Shown: positions 52,659 to 63,500 of the stretch, piece by piece
How positions within the stretch are numbered: position 1 is the stretch's first letter
Layout of the letters: each line of letters starts with the position of its first letter
Notes under the pieces: generated by a model
What the model was told of the DNA's origin: nothing
Databases searched by the model: none
What the model saw: the letters and a program-made list of their open reading frames with translations, nothing else
Program-made: the position numbers and the translations under genes
Assembly (NCBI GenBank): GCA_900542355.1
Contig: UQNE01000009.1
Location: forward strand, 1 to 64,000
Direction: 5' to 3'
Source: an uncultured Bacteroidales bacterium
GTDB taxonomy: Bacteria; Bacteroidota; Bacteroidia; Bacteroidales; Paludibacteraceae
DNA: 64,000 nt

Positions 52659-52690
52659 CAAAAGTACTACTTTTTTTGCATACCTGCAAG
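52659..52690 (-). promoter_or_regulatory. Promoter of the Lrp gene
   Basis: Minus strand -7 TACTTTTG (52659-52666) and -33 CTTG (52687-52690), 20-bp spacing. Interleaves with the plus-strand promoter at 52675-52706. Confidence 0.65.
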
Positions 52691-52706
52691 GATTTTCGTA
52701 CTTTTG
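52675..52706 (+). promoter_or_regulatory. Promoter of the O-methyltransferase gene
   Basis: -33 TTTG (52675-52678) and -7 TACTTTTG (52699-52706), 20-bp spacing. The leader to the ATG at 52745 is about 32 nt. Confidence 0.68.
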
Positions 52707-52744
52707 CAGTGTATTTCATAGAATAATGACACCAAAAGCCCTAT

Positions 52745-53389
52745 ATGACACTCAACGACTATATAGAAAAGCATACCTCGCCCGAGAGTGAAACCCTATC
52801 ATTCATCACTCGCGATACCCATCTCAATGTGCTCAATCCCCACATGCTCTCCGGGCAAGTGCAGGGGCGTTTGCTCTCGATGTGGAGCCGGATGATTCGA
52901 CCCAAAAGGATACTCGAATTGGGTACCTTCACGGGCTATTCTGCTCTATGTTTGGCAGAAGGGTTAGACGAGGCGGGAGAACTGATAACCATAGAGCATA
53001 ACGATGAACTGGAAGATACCATTCGCCGCAACTTGTCTTTTGCCCCCGAAGGAAAGAAAATAAAATTACTAATTGGTGATGCTAAAGAGATACTGTCGGA
53101 GCGAAACGAGATAATCCGAGAAAATAGTTTCGACCTGGTGTTTATCGATGCCGACAAGCGTGAATACACCGCTTATATCGATTTGGTCTATCCCCTGGTG
53201 CCCGTCGGAGGGTGGATTATTGCCGACAATACACTGTGGGACGGGCATATCATCGACCCTGCCTACGACAAAGATAAGCAGACCTTAGGACTGCGTGCTT
53301 TCAACGATTATGTGGCACAAGACGAGCGTCTTGAGCAGGTGATACTGCCCATTCGAGATGGCCTGACACTCATACACAAAATCCGATAG
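52745..53389 (+). CDS. Class I SAM-dependent O-methyltransferase (COMT-like)
   Basis: 214 residues, family of small catechol-type O-methyltransferases. SAM-binding motif LELGTFTGYSA (57-67), acidic loop TIEHNDEL, metal-binding/catalytic DLVFIDADK and IIADNTLWDG. The substrate is unknown; family members methylate catechols or caffeoyl-CoA-type compounds. The 3' end faces the endonuclease gene with a 9-nt gap. Confidence 0.92.
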   Translation: MTLNDYIEKHTSPESETLSFITRDTHLNVLNPHMLSGQVQGRLLSMWSRMIRPKRILELGTFTGYSALCLAEGLDEAGELITIEHNDELEDTIRRNLSFAPEGKKIKLLIGDAKEILSERNEIIRENSFDLVFIDADKREYTAYIDLVYPLVPVGGWIIADNTLWDGHIIDPAYDKDKQTLGLRAFNDYVAQDERLEQVILPIRDGLTLIHKIR

Positions 53390-53398
53390 AGCCCTTCC

Positions 53399-54196
53399 TT
53401 AGAGACTCCAATCAGAAATGGTGTAATCCGACTCTACCTGCTCCTCGATACTATCGGGCAGATTGGGGAAGAAATCGATACCGGTAATCTCTTCTAAGTC
53501 GTTGATAGTCTGCATATAAGTCATCAGCGGACGCGAACCGGCAGCATTGGGCATCATAAAGCCGATGGCTGTCCAACTATCCCCTTTGCGACGCAAAAAG
53601 GCTTTATAAAAGGCAGACGGCACGGCTATCTGGCGTTCGTTGCCGATATATTGCGGATGCTCCGGTACGATGGGACCGACGCAGATATAGATACTGCCGT
53701 ATTTGTCTGCCCAATCTCTGGCCAACTCCTCCAATGACTTCCAGTCCCCGGCATTGTTGTTGTGGTTCTGCGGGCAGATATTGGTCATATAAAACGACTC
53801 ACGCATAGCCTGAGCAGACCATTTCATATCCGCAGCAGGAGCCATGTGTCCACGGTCATAACCTGAACCTTTATAGTCTTGGGTAACCACAGGCGAACCA
53901 ATCACTTGCGGGTCGGGGAGAAACTTATTGGTGCGTTGTTCCTCACCGTCCACCTCGGCCGATGTGAGTTCGTATGCCACCCAGTTGGGCAACAACCAAT
54001 CCGAGTTGTACGACACCATGTAACCGATATGCTCGATGATTTGTTGGCTGCGTTCTGCCTTCAGACAAGGGATTTCGTAGTGTATCTCATTATCCGTAAT
54101 CGGACTTGCCGAAACCTGCTGAATTTCAGGCAAAAAATAGACAATGCCCAATGCAACCAACACAATGGTAACCATCCAACCGATAATTTTTCTCAT
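53399..54196 (-). CDS. DNA/RNA non-specific endonuclease (NucA/EndA type)
   Basis: 265 residues, beta-beta-alpha-metal endonuclease. Catalytic motif YDRGHMAPAAD (His general base, near 110-120) and the Asn of FYMTNICPQNHNNN coordinating metal. The N-terminal hydrophobic helix (MRKIIGWMVTIVLVALGIVY) acts as a signal anchor, so it is likely periplasmic or surface-bound, consistent with nucleic-acid scavenging. ATG at 54196 was preferred to a GTG at 54217. The gene is convergent with the O-methyltransferase gene. Confidence 0.92.
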   Translation of the reverse strand: MRKIIGWMVTIVLVALGIVYFLPEIQQVSASPITDNEIHYEIPCLKAERSQQIIEHIGYMVSYNSDWLLPNWVAYELTSAEVDGEEQRTNKFLPDPQVIGSPVVTQDYKGSGYDRGHMAPAADMKWSAQAMRESFYMTNICPQNHNNNAGDWKSLEELARDWADKYGSIYICVGPIVPEHPQYIGNERQIAVPSAFYKAFLRRKGDSWTAIGFMMPNAAGSRPLMTYMQTINDLEEITGIDFFPNLPDSIEEQVESDYTISDWSL

Positions 54197-54310
54197 ATCC
54201 AAATTAGTTTTATTCACATATCCAAAATCAATTATTGCTCTCAGAAATGGGCTTTATACCATATTTCTACTTTCTATACCGTTTTGCTTTCTTTTTGCTA
54301 TCTGCACTTT

Positions 54311-54358
54311 GCCGAGTTTTTATCGAGACTTTGTCGAGACCTTATCGAGACCTAAGGT
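54311..54358. repeat. 11-bp-period TCGAGAC array (site 3)
   Basis: TCGAGACTTTG (54323), TCGAGACCTTA (54334) and TCGAGACCTAA (54345) plus CCGAGTT (54312), all in 11-bp register. The other contents of the 285-nt gap 54197-54481 are AT-rich and without a gene or clear promoter. Confidence 0.7.
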
Positions 54359-54481
54359 ATAGTATGCAAATAATCATTCTGTTACTTATTAGTGTAAATA
54401 TCTATCAAAATGTCAATTATACTACCCGGCAATAATTAGCAATAATACTGTGCAAACTATTTCAACCGACAAGTTTCCAAA

Positions 54482-57310
54482 CTAATTGAAAGACACCGGA
54501 TGCCTGTCGCAGATTTGCAAGAACGGGCAATACAATGCCCCACAATCGTTTTCCTTCTCCACTTGCGGGAAGTCGGTCGTGGTGAGTATCTCTTTTACTT
54601 TCTCCGTCAGCAGAGGCACGAACTGCTCACGCACACTGCGATAGTCGGTGATGTTCTCCTTTTGCCTTCCCTCACCTATTGCCACACAAGTTTGCGTGTT
54701 GTTTGAGGTGAGTTTGCGCTGCGGATAGTAGAGGGTAGGTTGCAACTTGGTCGAGTCGTTCTTGTGGTCATTCTGCTCCACCGCCTCGCTGTAGATAAAG
54801 GTCTGAAGGATATACTTGGCATCCTTGTCGGTCAGCAATTTATCCCATGTGGTAGAGAGTTTCTTCTCGCTGTATGACCCTGATTTATAGTCCACTACAC
54901 GCATTATTTCGTCGCCAAGAATATCCAATCGGTCTATCGTTCCCCCCACTTGCACAGTGCCTAAACCATCATCCAAATCGATGTCAAAATAGCGTTTCTG
55001 CTCCAATAGACGGATACGCAATCCTCTCTTTTCGGCATCTTCTATATCGCGTTCGAGGATGTTGGTAATAAAGCCCTTGATGACCTCATTCTCCATGGGG
55101 TGTGCCTCTTTGATATAGTGTTGCGGGTCGTCCTTGTGGTGTTTGGCATATTCCTGATTCTGTGCAGTATAGGCCGCATCCAAAGCCTCCTCTATGGTGG
55201 CAGGAGTGTTTTTTATCTGCTTCAGAACCTCCGCGTCGATGAGAGTGTTTCGCTCGGGAGAACAATTAATCATATCCTTGTAGATATGCTCCATCGCACT
55301 GTGGACAAACGACCCTAATGTGTTCTTGGCAAAGATAAGTGTCTCCGGGTCTTCATGCCTGATATCCAGGATATATTGCAGGTAGAAGTGTCGTTTGCAG
55401 CCGATATAAGTATTGATGGCAGAAGGCGAGAGTGTGAAAGTCCCCCCGTTTTCGTATTGCAGTTTCCCGGTACTGCCTATCTTCAAATTGCTCAGCAGGT
55501 TCTGCTGATTGTTGCTCAAATTCAACAAGGGGGTAAGGCGTAGGTGGTTGTTCTCTGTGAGCGTGTATTTGGTAATCTCGAACTGCTTCGGATTAACCAA
55601 CATCTGCATTACGAAGCGAGACATCGTCTTATGCCCCATCTGTGTGGCTGACTCACTGAAAATCAGCGTGGTATCATCAGCACGCGAGAGCAGACGGAAG
55701 AAGTTGTATGCATAGACCGAGGCACTCTCTTCTCGCGTCTGGATATGATAGGCTTTGCGCAGATAGTAGGGGATAAAAGAGAAATCGGACTGTTTTTGTG
55801 GCACAACCCCCTCTTCTACATTGAGCAGAAGCAGGTTTTCAAAGTCCAAGAGGCGTGTTTCCAATACACCCATTACCTGAATATCTGTGATAGGTTCACC
55901 ATGGAAGGGCAAGGAAACACTGCTCAGACAACGCTGCAACAGCGTGCGCAACAGGTGCAGCGACATCTGTCCGATAGCCATGGCAGGGTCTTGTAAGATA
56001 CGATGTAATTGGTTGATAATCAGTCGTGTCTGATAGAGCGATTCTTGAATAAGCAACCATTGCCACGACTCTTCTTGTTTCGGGTCATCTTGAGCCGTCT
56101 TGCGGGCTGCTTGCTCTGCGGGGGTGATGACGGCCTCAATCAAGCGCAGCAGCAAATCGCCGTAGGTCTCACCTTCTTTACAATCGTGGTGTCGGTCAGC
56201 CAAGTAGGTCATCACATCGGCGTAGATTTGTGTGCCGGAGAGAGGAAAACCTTTGGTGATATTTACCAATTCGGGTTCGCCGGAGTCTTGGGGTGTGATA
56301 GGGGAGAGTGCATAGATGACGGGTTCCAACATCTGCTCATCGCAGATAACGATGGCTGTGCTTTGCCCCTTGTGGGTATATTTCTTGCGCAACCATTGCC
56401 CCGCATACTGAGCCTGTGCGTTCGCCGAGGTGGCAGAGATTAGGCTTATCGGGCGTTTCGTCCATTGCTCCGCATGGCTGAGCGTAGCATTTTGGAAGTC
56501 GTTAATGTGCTGTTTGATAAACGAATAGGCTTTCTCATTTGCCTCAAAATCATCCATATAATCCCAATAGAAATAGGCTTGCTTTTGGTCGTAGAGCAGG
56601 CGCATCAGTTCCTTCTCGATAGGCATGAGATAGTTGAACCCGATGAAGATAAAAGTGCGGTTGTCATAGTGCTCGTGGAGATTACTCCAATCGGTAATGA
56701 CACGCCGCATACGCATTCCCTCATACCCTTTCTGCTCTGCATTCAGTTCTGCATTCAAACGCTGATAGATAGTGTACATATTCTGCCAAAGCAATGTGTA
56801 ACTTTGGCGAATCGACCCGTCTGAATCGGACATATTATGCTCTCGCAGCAAGTCATTGAGCCGTTTTTGTACCTCCTCATCTATCTCTAGTTCTTCCAAC
56901 TGTTTGGCTTCCACCGTATTGGCAAAGAATCGCCCTATCTCCTCATCCGAGGTGATACTCTTTTCGATATTGTTGAAGTCTGCCAGTAGTTGTTGCCCCC
57001 AACCATAGAAGATGTCGGGCGAAATAGGCTTACCTACCACATCCGCATAGATATGGTACATCCGAAATATAAGCAGCAACTCATCCTCTTTATAAAGCGG
57101 TGATAATGAGTCGAATACATCATTTAGCGTGGTGATGTTGGGCAGCAATACGGGGGCGGAGTGTTGCTCCTTTTGCATCTCTTTGAGTGCCTCTTTTAAT
57201 ACTATCCCCGCACGCCGTGAGGGAAAAACCAAGGTGAGTTGTTGCAATTTGTCCCAACCGAAACGAGAAACAATAGATGCTGCTGTATGTTGTAAGAATC
57301 CGTTTTTCAT
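54482..57310 (-). CDS. AddB-like PD-(D/E)XK nuclease with Fe-S cluster
   Basis: 942 residues. A helicase-like N-terminal region without intact ATPase motifs (LTLVFPSRRAGIVLKEALKEM) precedes a C-terminal nuclease domain (about 630-940). The nuclease has DRLDILGDEIMRVVDYKSG with the D...DYK catalytic triad. A Cys in TYIGCKRHF plus three in CGALYCPFLQIC near the C terminus form the usual [4Fe-4S] set of AddB/Dna2-type nucleases. Function: end processing of double-strand breaks for RecA loading. It overlaps the upstream helicase gene by 4 nt (ATGA). Family naming as AddB is by architecture and context. Confidence 0.88.
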   Translation of the reverse strand: MKNGFLQHTAASIVSRFGWDKLQQLTLVFPSRRAGIVLKEALKEMQKEQHSAPVLLPNITTLNDVFDSLSPLYKEDELLLIFRMYHIYADVVGKPISPDIFYGWGQQLLADFNNIEKSITSDEEIGRFFANTVEAKQLEELEIDEEVQKRLNDLLREHNMSDSDGSIRQSYTLLWQNMYTIYQRLNAELNAEQKGYEGMRMRRVITDWSNLHEHYDNRTFIFIGFNYLMPIEKELMRLLYDQKQAYFYWDYMDDFEANEKAYSFIKQHINDFQNATLSHAEQWTKRPISLISATSANAQAQYAGQWLRKKYTHKGQSTAIVICDEQMLEPVIYALSPITPQDSGEPELVNITKGFPLSGTQIYADVMTYLADRHHDCKEGETYGDLLLRLIEAVITPAEQAARKTAQDDPKQEESWQWLLIQESLYQTRLIINQLHRILQDPAMAIGQMSLHLLRTLLQRCLSSVSLPFHGEPITDIQVMGVLETRLLDFENLLLLNVEEGVVPQKQSDFSFIPYYLRKAYHIQTREESASVYAYNFFRLLSRADDTTLIFSESATQMGHKTMSRFVMQMLVNPKQFEITKYTLTENNHLRLTPLLNLSNNQQNLLSNLKIGSTGKLQYENGGTFTLSPSAINTYIGCKRHFYLQYILDIRHEDPETLIFAKNTLGSFVHSAMEHIYKDMINCSPERNTLIDAEVLKQIKNTPATIEEALDAAYTAQNQEYAKHHKDDPQHYIKEAHPMENEVIKGFITNILERDIEDAEKRGLRIRLLEQKRYFDIDLDDGLGTVQVGGTIDRLDILGDEIMRVVDYKSGSYSEKKLSTTWDKLLTDKDAKYILQTFIYSEAVEQNDHKNDSTKLQPTLYYPQRKLTSNNTQTCVAIGEGRQKENITDYRSVREQFVPLLTEKVKEILTTTDFPQVEKENDCGALYCPFLQICDRHPVSFN

Positions 57311-60300
57311 TTTATTTCCTCCAATTTTTCTGATTTAGCATACCAGAGATACCCTTCTACATCGCTATATCCGAGTTGACGCATAGCGTCCATATAACCA
57401 CGCACTTGTTTGGCATACTTCTCTTGTTTGCCGCCAAACTTATAGTCCAATACAATGGCGTGTTTGCCACTTATCATCACACGGTCGGGGCGACACTCTA
57501 TGCCATTAACGAGAATGGCTTGCTCGCGCAGGAGTGTCCAACGGCCAGAGAACCAATCGCATAGTTTCTCTTCTGTCCATGCTCGGTTGATTAGTTCACT
57601 TATTTTCTGCTTTTGCTCCTCAGTATCAATGATACCACGCATATAAAAATCGTCTATCACATGCGCAAGTTGCTCTCTTACAGCCACTTGCGACAGAATA
57701 TCATGGCATATATTACCAAGGTTGATATGCTCCAACATATCCTCTGCATTGCCCGATAGAGCCGTGTAGATAGCCGACTCTTGCGATTGACGGAAGCGCA
57801 CCACATCACCACTGCTGCATAGCCTGGCTTGTATCTCCTCTGCGTTGTTGAACCCAAATAACTGCTCTGCTTTCTTGCCTTCATCCTTGTGGATATGAGG
57901 TGCGCCCGCTGAATACTCTACAAAACAAGGTTGCTCCGCATCGGAATAGTTTTTGGCTGCCTCAATTATTTCGCCTTGTAAATTCCATGTTCGCAGCAGC
58001 AGAGAAGCAACGGTTTTATCGGAAACACCATCTTTATTCATCTGCACACCGGCATATATATATAAGTTGTCAGCAGCACGAGTCAGAGCCACATACAGCA
58101 TATTTAGGCTGTCGATGCGTTGGTCTTTGTGTTCGGTTTCATAAGCCCCCTTATACAGCGGTGTATCTGCCATTTGCGAGCAATCGTGAATAGGTATGTA
58201 TTTGAGCGGTTCTACACCTTTTTGCATTGGTTCCGCAGCCTCACACCATATCTTGTTGTTCTTTGTTGCCTCGGTTTCCATCGACCATGAGCAGAACGGA
58301 ATGAACAGTGTCTTGCTCTCCAATCCTTTGGCACTATGGACGGTCATCACACGGATTGCATTGCTCTCAGGGGCAGAGATGGCATTGCTGTGCATGGTAT
58401 CGTCCCAGTATTGCAAGAAGGCACGCCGATTGCTGCCAAACGAATACACATAGTCGCGCACCTTATCCAAGAGGCAGTTGATATAGGCGATGTCGTCAAA
58501 TAGGAATTGCCCATCCTTGTTGCATTCGAGAATACGAACCACTTGTTGCAACATCTCATACAACGGCAACTGTCGGTCTATCTGTTGCAGTCGCTCTGTA
58601 GCATTAGCATCTCCTGTCAGCAACTCGATATATTTTCCCGACACTTGGTCCCTGGTATCAATATAGCGCAATGCACTGATAGCCAACAGCACAGAGGAGG
58701 AACGGTCCAACTGAAAACTATCGGAAGATACCATCGATACCTTGCTCAGAGCCGATTCCGGTTGGGTGTCTTTTAGGTGGGTAAAATACTTTACAATATC
58801 CAAAGCCTCTGCATTGCGTCTTACCAAAATGAGTATATCCGATGGTTTTTCCCCTTGTTGCAACAGCGATTCTATCGTAGCGAACATATCGCTCAGTATA
58901 TCGTTTTGTACACGCTGACCATTCAATTCCTGTGCTGCGACTGAATGCTGCCCCTTTGAAAACTTCGGATAAGCACGAAAACGAACATACCCGCCTTCCT
59001 TCGAGGCATTGTAGTAGTCGGCGAGGTGCTCCTCCGTGTACTGCTCGTCGTAAAGAGCCTTCAGTTGTTGTGTCTCCTCGTTGGTATATGCATTATCCTC
59101 GGCGCATAGTTCTACGGCTTTTTGCATTGTCTCTAAGTTGAACTGCACCACATTGCGACGCGAACGGAAGTTCCTTACCAATGGCGCAAATCCTTGGTTG
59201 AACCACGGCTGCAACGGGTCGGTATCGGTACCGAGTTGAGCCATGATATGCCAGTCGCCGTTTCGCCAACGATAGATACTCTGTTTGATATCCCCCACAA
59301 TCAGCACCGTATTGCCTCCCGATGCCAATACATCCTTGAGCAATGGGAGAAACACTTGCCATTGCAGACTGCTGGTATCTTGAAACTCATCAATCATAAT
59401 GTGTTTGTATCGGATACCGGCCTTCTCCAACACAAAGTCTGCATCACCGGGCTTGAGTGCTTGCGTCAGTGTGGCGGCGGTGTTGATAAGCAAGGTGCGA
59501 TTGGCCTCCTGCAGATTGGCATTGATACGCTCCTGCAATCCCTCCATCAAACGCATATCCATTAGGTACTCCGTCGTCAGTTTATATTGCAGGTAAAGCC
59601 CACGACAAACGATACATTGCTCTTGTAATTCCTCCAATAATGGGTACAATGTGCCGGTCTGCTCTACCCATTTGTCTTTTTTGGTATTGGAAAAATTGGC
59701 GTATGCACTATCGGTAAATCCGCGAAAAATGTCCTTAGTATCTATCTCCTTAGGGTTTTCCAACGATTGAGAGATATTCTTCACCATACGCTCAATATCA
59801 TTCACAAATGATTTTTGTGATACCGATTGATATTTGCCTGCTACTAACTTATTTAGTTTGTCTAATTCCTTAAATTCAGCATTGTTTTTCCAATTCTCCA
59901 ATGCCTTCTTGTACTTCAGAATACGCTCAGAATCGAAATCAACCTTTCCTTCTGCATTGAGCACCTGCACCGATTCTTTGTACATATCGTTGGCGATGTC
60001 GATGAGGCTTTTGCGAATATCCCAGTTGTCCTCATTGCCTAATTGGTGCGCCATATAGTCTGCCATCAGTTGGCGAATCTCATCGGTCATCTCGGTCGAG
60101 AGTATCTGGTCAACGGCGGTACTGATTACCTGCTTGATATTCAGTTCCACCGTATAGCCCACACCCTTGCCAAGCAGTTGTGTCATACCTGCAAGCAGCG
60201 TCTGCAAAAACGAGTCGATAGTGCTGACACACACATTATCATAGTCGCTGAGCATTTGCCGAAAGCATTCTTTGGCACGCTTCCGCAATTCCTTATCTGA

Positions 60301-60573
60301 TGATTGTGAATTAGAAATCATAAACGACTTGGCTTTTTCGAAGAAGGCTTGTTGCGAACGGTCATTTTCTGCAATCGCATACAGATAGGAGAGAATACGG
60401 CTTTTCATCTCGTCGGTGGCTTTGTTGGTGAAAGTAACGGCGAGGATGTTGCGATAACTCACCCCACTCAACAGCAGCCCCACATAGTAGGCTGCCAGAG
60501 TGAAGGTCTTGCCTGTTCCCGCAGAGGCGCGACAGACATTGAACGGATGTTGAATATCGATTTGAGAACTCAT
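57307..60573 (-). CDS. UvrD/AddA-like helicase-nuclease
   Basis: 1088 residues. Walker A ASAGTGKT (16-23), motif Ia LAVTFTNKATDEM, Walker B IMIDEFQDTS, motif III VGDIKQSIYRWR, and motifs V-VI (MTVHSAKGLE, MLYVALTRA) of superfamily 1A helicases. The C-terminal 120 residues contain ECRPDRVMISGKHAIVLDYKFGG, a PD-(D/E)XK nuclease as in AddA. With the following gene it should form an AddAB-type complex that resects DNA ends. Separated from sbcC by 14 nt. Confidence 0.92.
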   Translation of the reverse strand: MSSQIDIQHPFNVCRASAGTGKTFTLAAYYVGLLLSGVSYRNILAVTFTNKATDEMKSRILSYLYAIAENDRSQQAFFEKAKSFMISNSQSSDKELRKRAKECFRQMLSDYDNVCVSTIDSFLQTLLAGMTQLLGKGVGYTVELNIKQVISTAVDQILSTEMTDEIRQLMADYMAHQLGNEDNWDIRKSLIDIANDMYKESVQVLNAEGKVDFDSERILKYKKALENWKNNAEFKELDKLNKLVAGKYQSVSQKSFVNDIERMVKNISQSLENPKEIDTKDIFRGFTDSAYANFSNTKKDKWVEQTGTLYPLLEELQEQCIVCRGLYLQYKLTTEYLMDMRLMEGLQERINANLQEANRTLLINTAATLTQALKPGDADFVLEKAGIRYKHIMIDEFQDTSSLQWQVFLPLLKDVLASGGNTVLIVGDIKQSIYRWRNGDWHIMAQLGTDTDPLQPWFNQGFAPLVRNFRSRRNVVQFNLETMQKAVELCAEDNAYTNEETQQLKALYDEQYTEEHLADYYNASKEGGYVRFRAYPKFSKGQHSVAAQELNGQRVQNDILSDMFATIESLLQQGEKPSDILILVRRNAEALDIVKYFTHLKDTQPESALSKVSMVSSDSFQLDRSSSVLLAISALRYIDTRDQVSGKYIELLTGDANATERLQQIDRQLPLYEMLQQVVRILECNKDGQFLFDDIAYINCLLDKVRDYVYSFGSNRRAFLQYWDDTMHSNAISAPESNAIRVMTVHSAKGLESKTLFIPFCSWSMETEATKNNKIWCEAAEPMQKGVEPLKYIPIHDCSQMADTPLYKGAYETEHKDQRIDSLNMLYVALTRAADNLYIYAGVQMNKDGVSDKTVASLLLRTWNLQGEIIEAAKNYSDAEQPCFVEYSAGAPHIHKDEGKKAEQLFGFNNAEEIQARLCSSGDVVRFRQSQESAIYTALSGNAEDMLEHINLGNICHDILSQVAVREQLAHVIDDFYMRGIIDTEEQKQKISELINRAWTEEKLCDWFSGRWTLLREQAILVNGIECRPDRVMISGKHAIVLDYKFGGKQEKYAKQVRGYMDAMRQLGYSDVEGYLWYAKSEKLEEIK

Positions 60574-60587
60574 ACAATATGTGTTGA

Positions 60588-63500
60588 TTATACCATAGCG
60601 TTTACTACTTCCACTTTGCTTGCTGCGGCGTTTCCGATAGGCGACACTTGTATCTGCACATCTATCTTTTCTTTTATCTCCTCGCGGTGGCTGATGATAC
60701 CTACCTGCGTACCGCTTTGATTATGAAGCGATTTGAGCAGGTTGATGGCATTGTTGAGCGGTGTCCCGCTCAGTGTGCCAAATCCTTCGTCGATAAAGAG
60801 TGTGCTGACGCCTAAGTTCTGACCGAAATCGGCCAACGCAAGAGCCAACGAAAGCGATACCAAGAAACTCTCGCCACCACTAATCGTACCGGTAGAACGA
60901 GTGGAGAAACCTTGATAAGCATCCTCCAATTTGAGGTTGAGCGAGTTCTCCACTACACGCAGTGTGTAGCGTGGCTCCAGGCGATGCAGGTGCTTATTGG
61001 CAGTATCCAATAGCGAACTCAAAATCATACTCTGTGCTACATTGCGGAAGGTCTTTCCTTCTTTGTCGGCAATGTCCTTGAAGATATTCCACTTGGCGAA
61101 ATCGGCTGCTAACTGTTCCAATCGAGTAGTGTCCCCTTTTTTCTTCTTATTTTCCTCATTATCATCCAATTGCTTTTGGCGCAATGTTTTGTCCTCGACG
61201 CACTTGTCATGCATTGCTCGGTTCTCCGTCTGCTGTTGCTGCAGCCCCTCCTCTGTATCTGTATCTAATGCCGTTTGGGGCTTTTGTTGCAGGTGCTGCT
61301 GTTGTTCCGTTTGTGCCTTTTGCAAGTTCTGCGCTGCATTCTCGTACTGCGCTTGTGTGTCTATAATCTTTTGATTCTCAGCGTTGTAGTCCTGCTGCGA
61401 CAAGCCATTGAGTTCACCCAAGTATTCTTGTGTGAATTGAGTATGTTCGGCAAGGTATTGCTCCACCTCGGCTTGGTGGTTTTTGCATTGTACGGTGGCA
61501 TCCGTCAGTTTGCCGTTAGCAGTAGCGAACTCGGTTTGCAAAGTATCCAAATCGTTTTTCAGTTGCTTATTCTCCACAGGGTTAGCCGTCAAAGCAACCC
61601 ATTCTGCGGGCAGGTTTTCGGGCATAGCAGGCAATGTGTTCAACATAGTCTGATACTTGTTGCGCCCGCTTTCTTTCTCGCTTTTTTCCTTACCCAACTT
61701 ATCATAAGCCCCGGCAGATTTTATCAAGCAATCGGCAAAAGCAATCGGCTCTTGTTGCCAATCTATCCCATAAGGTAGTACGCCCAACTGATAACCACTT
61801 AGAGTTTGGGTGAGTACAGTCTTATTCCCCTCATTATCTTTGAGCGACTGTTGGGTCTTCTCAATCTTTGCCTTGGTTTCTGCCAATGATTTTTGCTTTT
61901 GGCTGAGTATGCCCAAAGCATTATCCCTCTCTTTTTGCAATTTACGCAAGTCTGCCTCTTGATTGCCTATGCTCTTTTTCTGCTCTTCGCCGTCCTTTAT
62001 TTTCTGCTCAATACCGCTGAGCATAGTCTTGCGCAAATCGTCTGCCGATTGAGTCTCAAGCACTTTTTGGTCTGCCCAAGTACAAGCCTGTATCTTGTTT
62101 TGCAGTTCCGTTTGCTTTTGAGAGATGTAGTCATTTATCTGAGTCAAATTATTCTGCTCAGTGCTTTGCTTAGCAGATAGTGTGTTGATAGAATCTTTTA
62201 GGCCATTCACCACCTTCTGTTGCTTATCTACTCCCTCTTTTAGGGTATTATATTCGCTATCTATCTCGGCTTCGTCAGGCAGTGGTGATTGCAAGGTCTG
62301 CAAGCAAACAGGACATTGGCAACCTACCATCAATTTTGCACGAATACTTTTTGCAAATTCTTTGATGGTAGTTTGGCGTTGCTCCAAGGCAGTTTGTTGC
62401 TTTTGCAACTCTGTCTCTTCCTTTTTCAACTCCTCTTTTTTCTCTTTGAGTTGCAGGGCACAATCGTTCAACCGGTTCTCTGTATCGGTTTTCTGTGTAG
62501 CCTTTTGTGTTATCTCGTCTTTTAGACGCACAATGTTCTCTACATCGCTCTTTTGCCGATACAATGCATCCAAATTAGGCAGTTGCTTCTTAGCCTCATC
62601 TACTTGTTTCTGCAAATCATTCACACTTTGCTCCTTGCTATCGAAGTCCTGCTTAGCCTTTTTCTCTTCGTCAGTGTATTTGATTTCTTCCTGTTGCTCT
62701 TTCTGCAGCGTATTCTTCAGTTGGGCAATCTCTTTTGTGAAATTGTCCCATTGCTTGAGTTCACCACTGATAGTCTGTGCCTTCGCATACAACGATTGAT
62801 ACTCGGCTTGTTGGTTCAAGTCGTTCTCAATCTTTTCCAACGCATGGTTTAGGGTATCTAATTGCTGCTCAGCCCATGCTTTGCCGTTGATACAGCGTAC
62901 ATACATAGCCTGCAGACCCGCAATAATTTTCTCTTGCTTGTCAATCTCAGTCTTGGCTTTAGATGCCTCAGTCAGATGCTCGCGTACCTTGCTTGTATCT
63001 GTCCAGTTCAGTAAGCGTAGTTTGCTTTGGCGGAAGTCATCACTATTGATTTTGGCAGCCAATTCATTGTACTGGGTTTGTGCATTCTGTACCGATTTGG
63101 CATCATTCTCCTGTGTCTTGAGCCAATCGATACGAGACTGAATATCCTTGTCCTTTGTGTCTAATTCACCGATTTGTGTATTTATCGATTCTATTTGTTT
63201 ATTGACCTCCTCTATCTGCTCATCTGTGAGCAGAGTGATTTGATCTATCTTCTCCTTCTCCTCCTTGTAGGCCTTCTCTTTCTCTTGCAGAATAGTATAG
63301 ATTTGTTGCCCGAGGCGTGAGTAAATCTCAGTATCGGTGATTTTCTCCAAGATAACGGCTTTCTCGGCTTCTTGGCTGGAGAGAAACTCGGTAAACTGAC
63401 CCTGAGCCAACATAGTGGTACGGCAGAACTGCTCAAAGTCCATACCAATGGCTTGAGTCATATCGCGCTCTACATCATTATAAGTACTCTGCTTTGCGCC

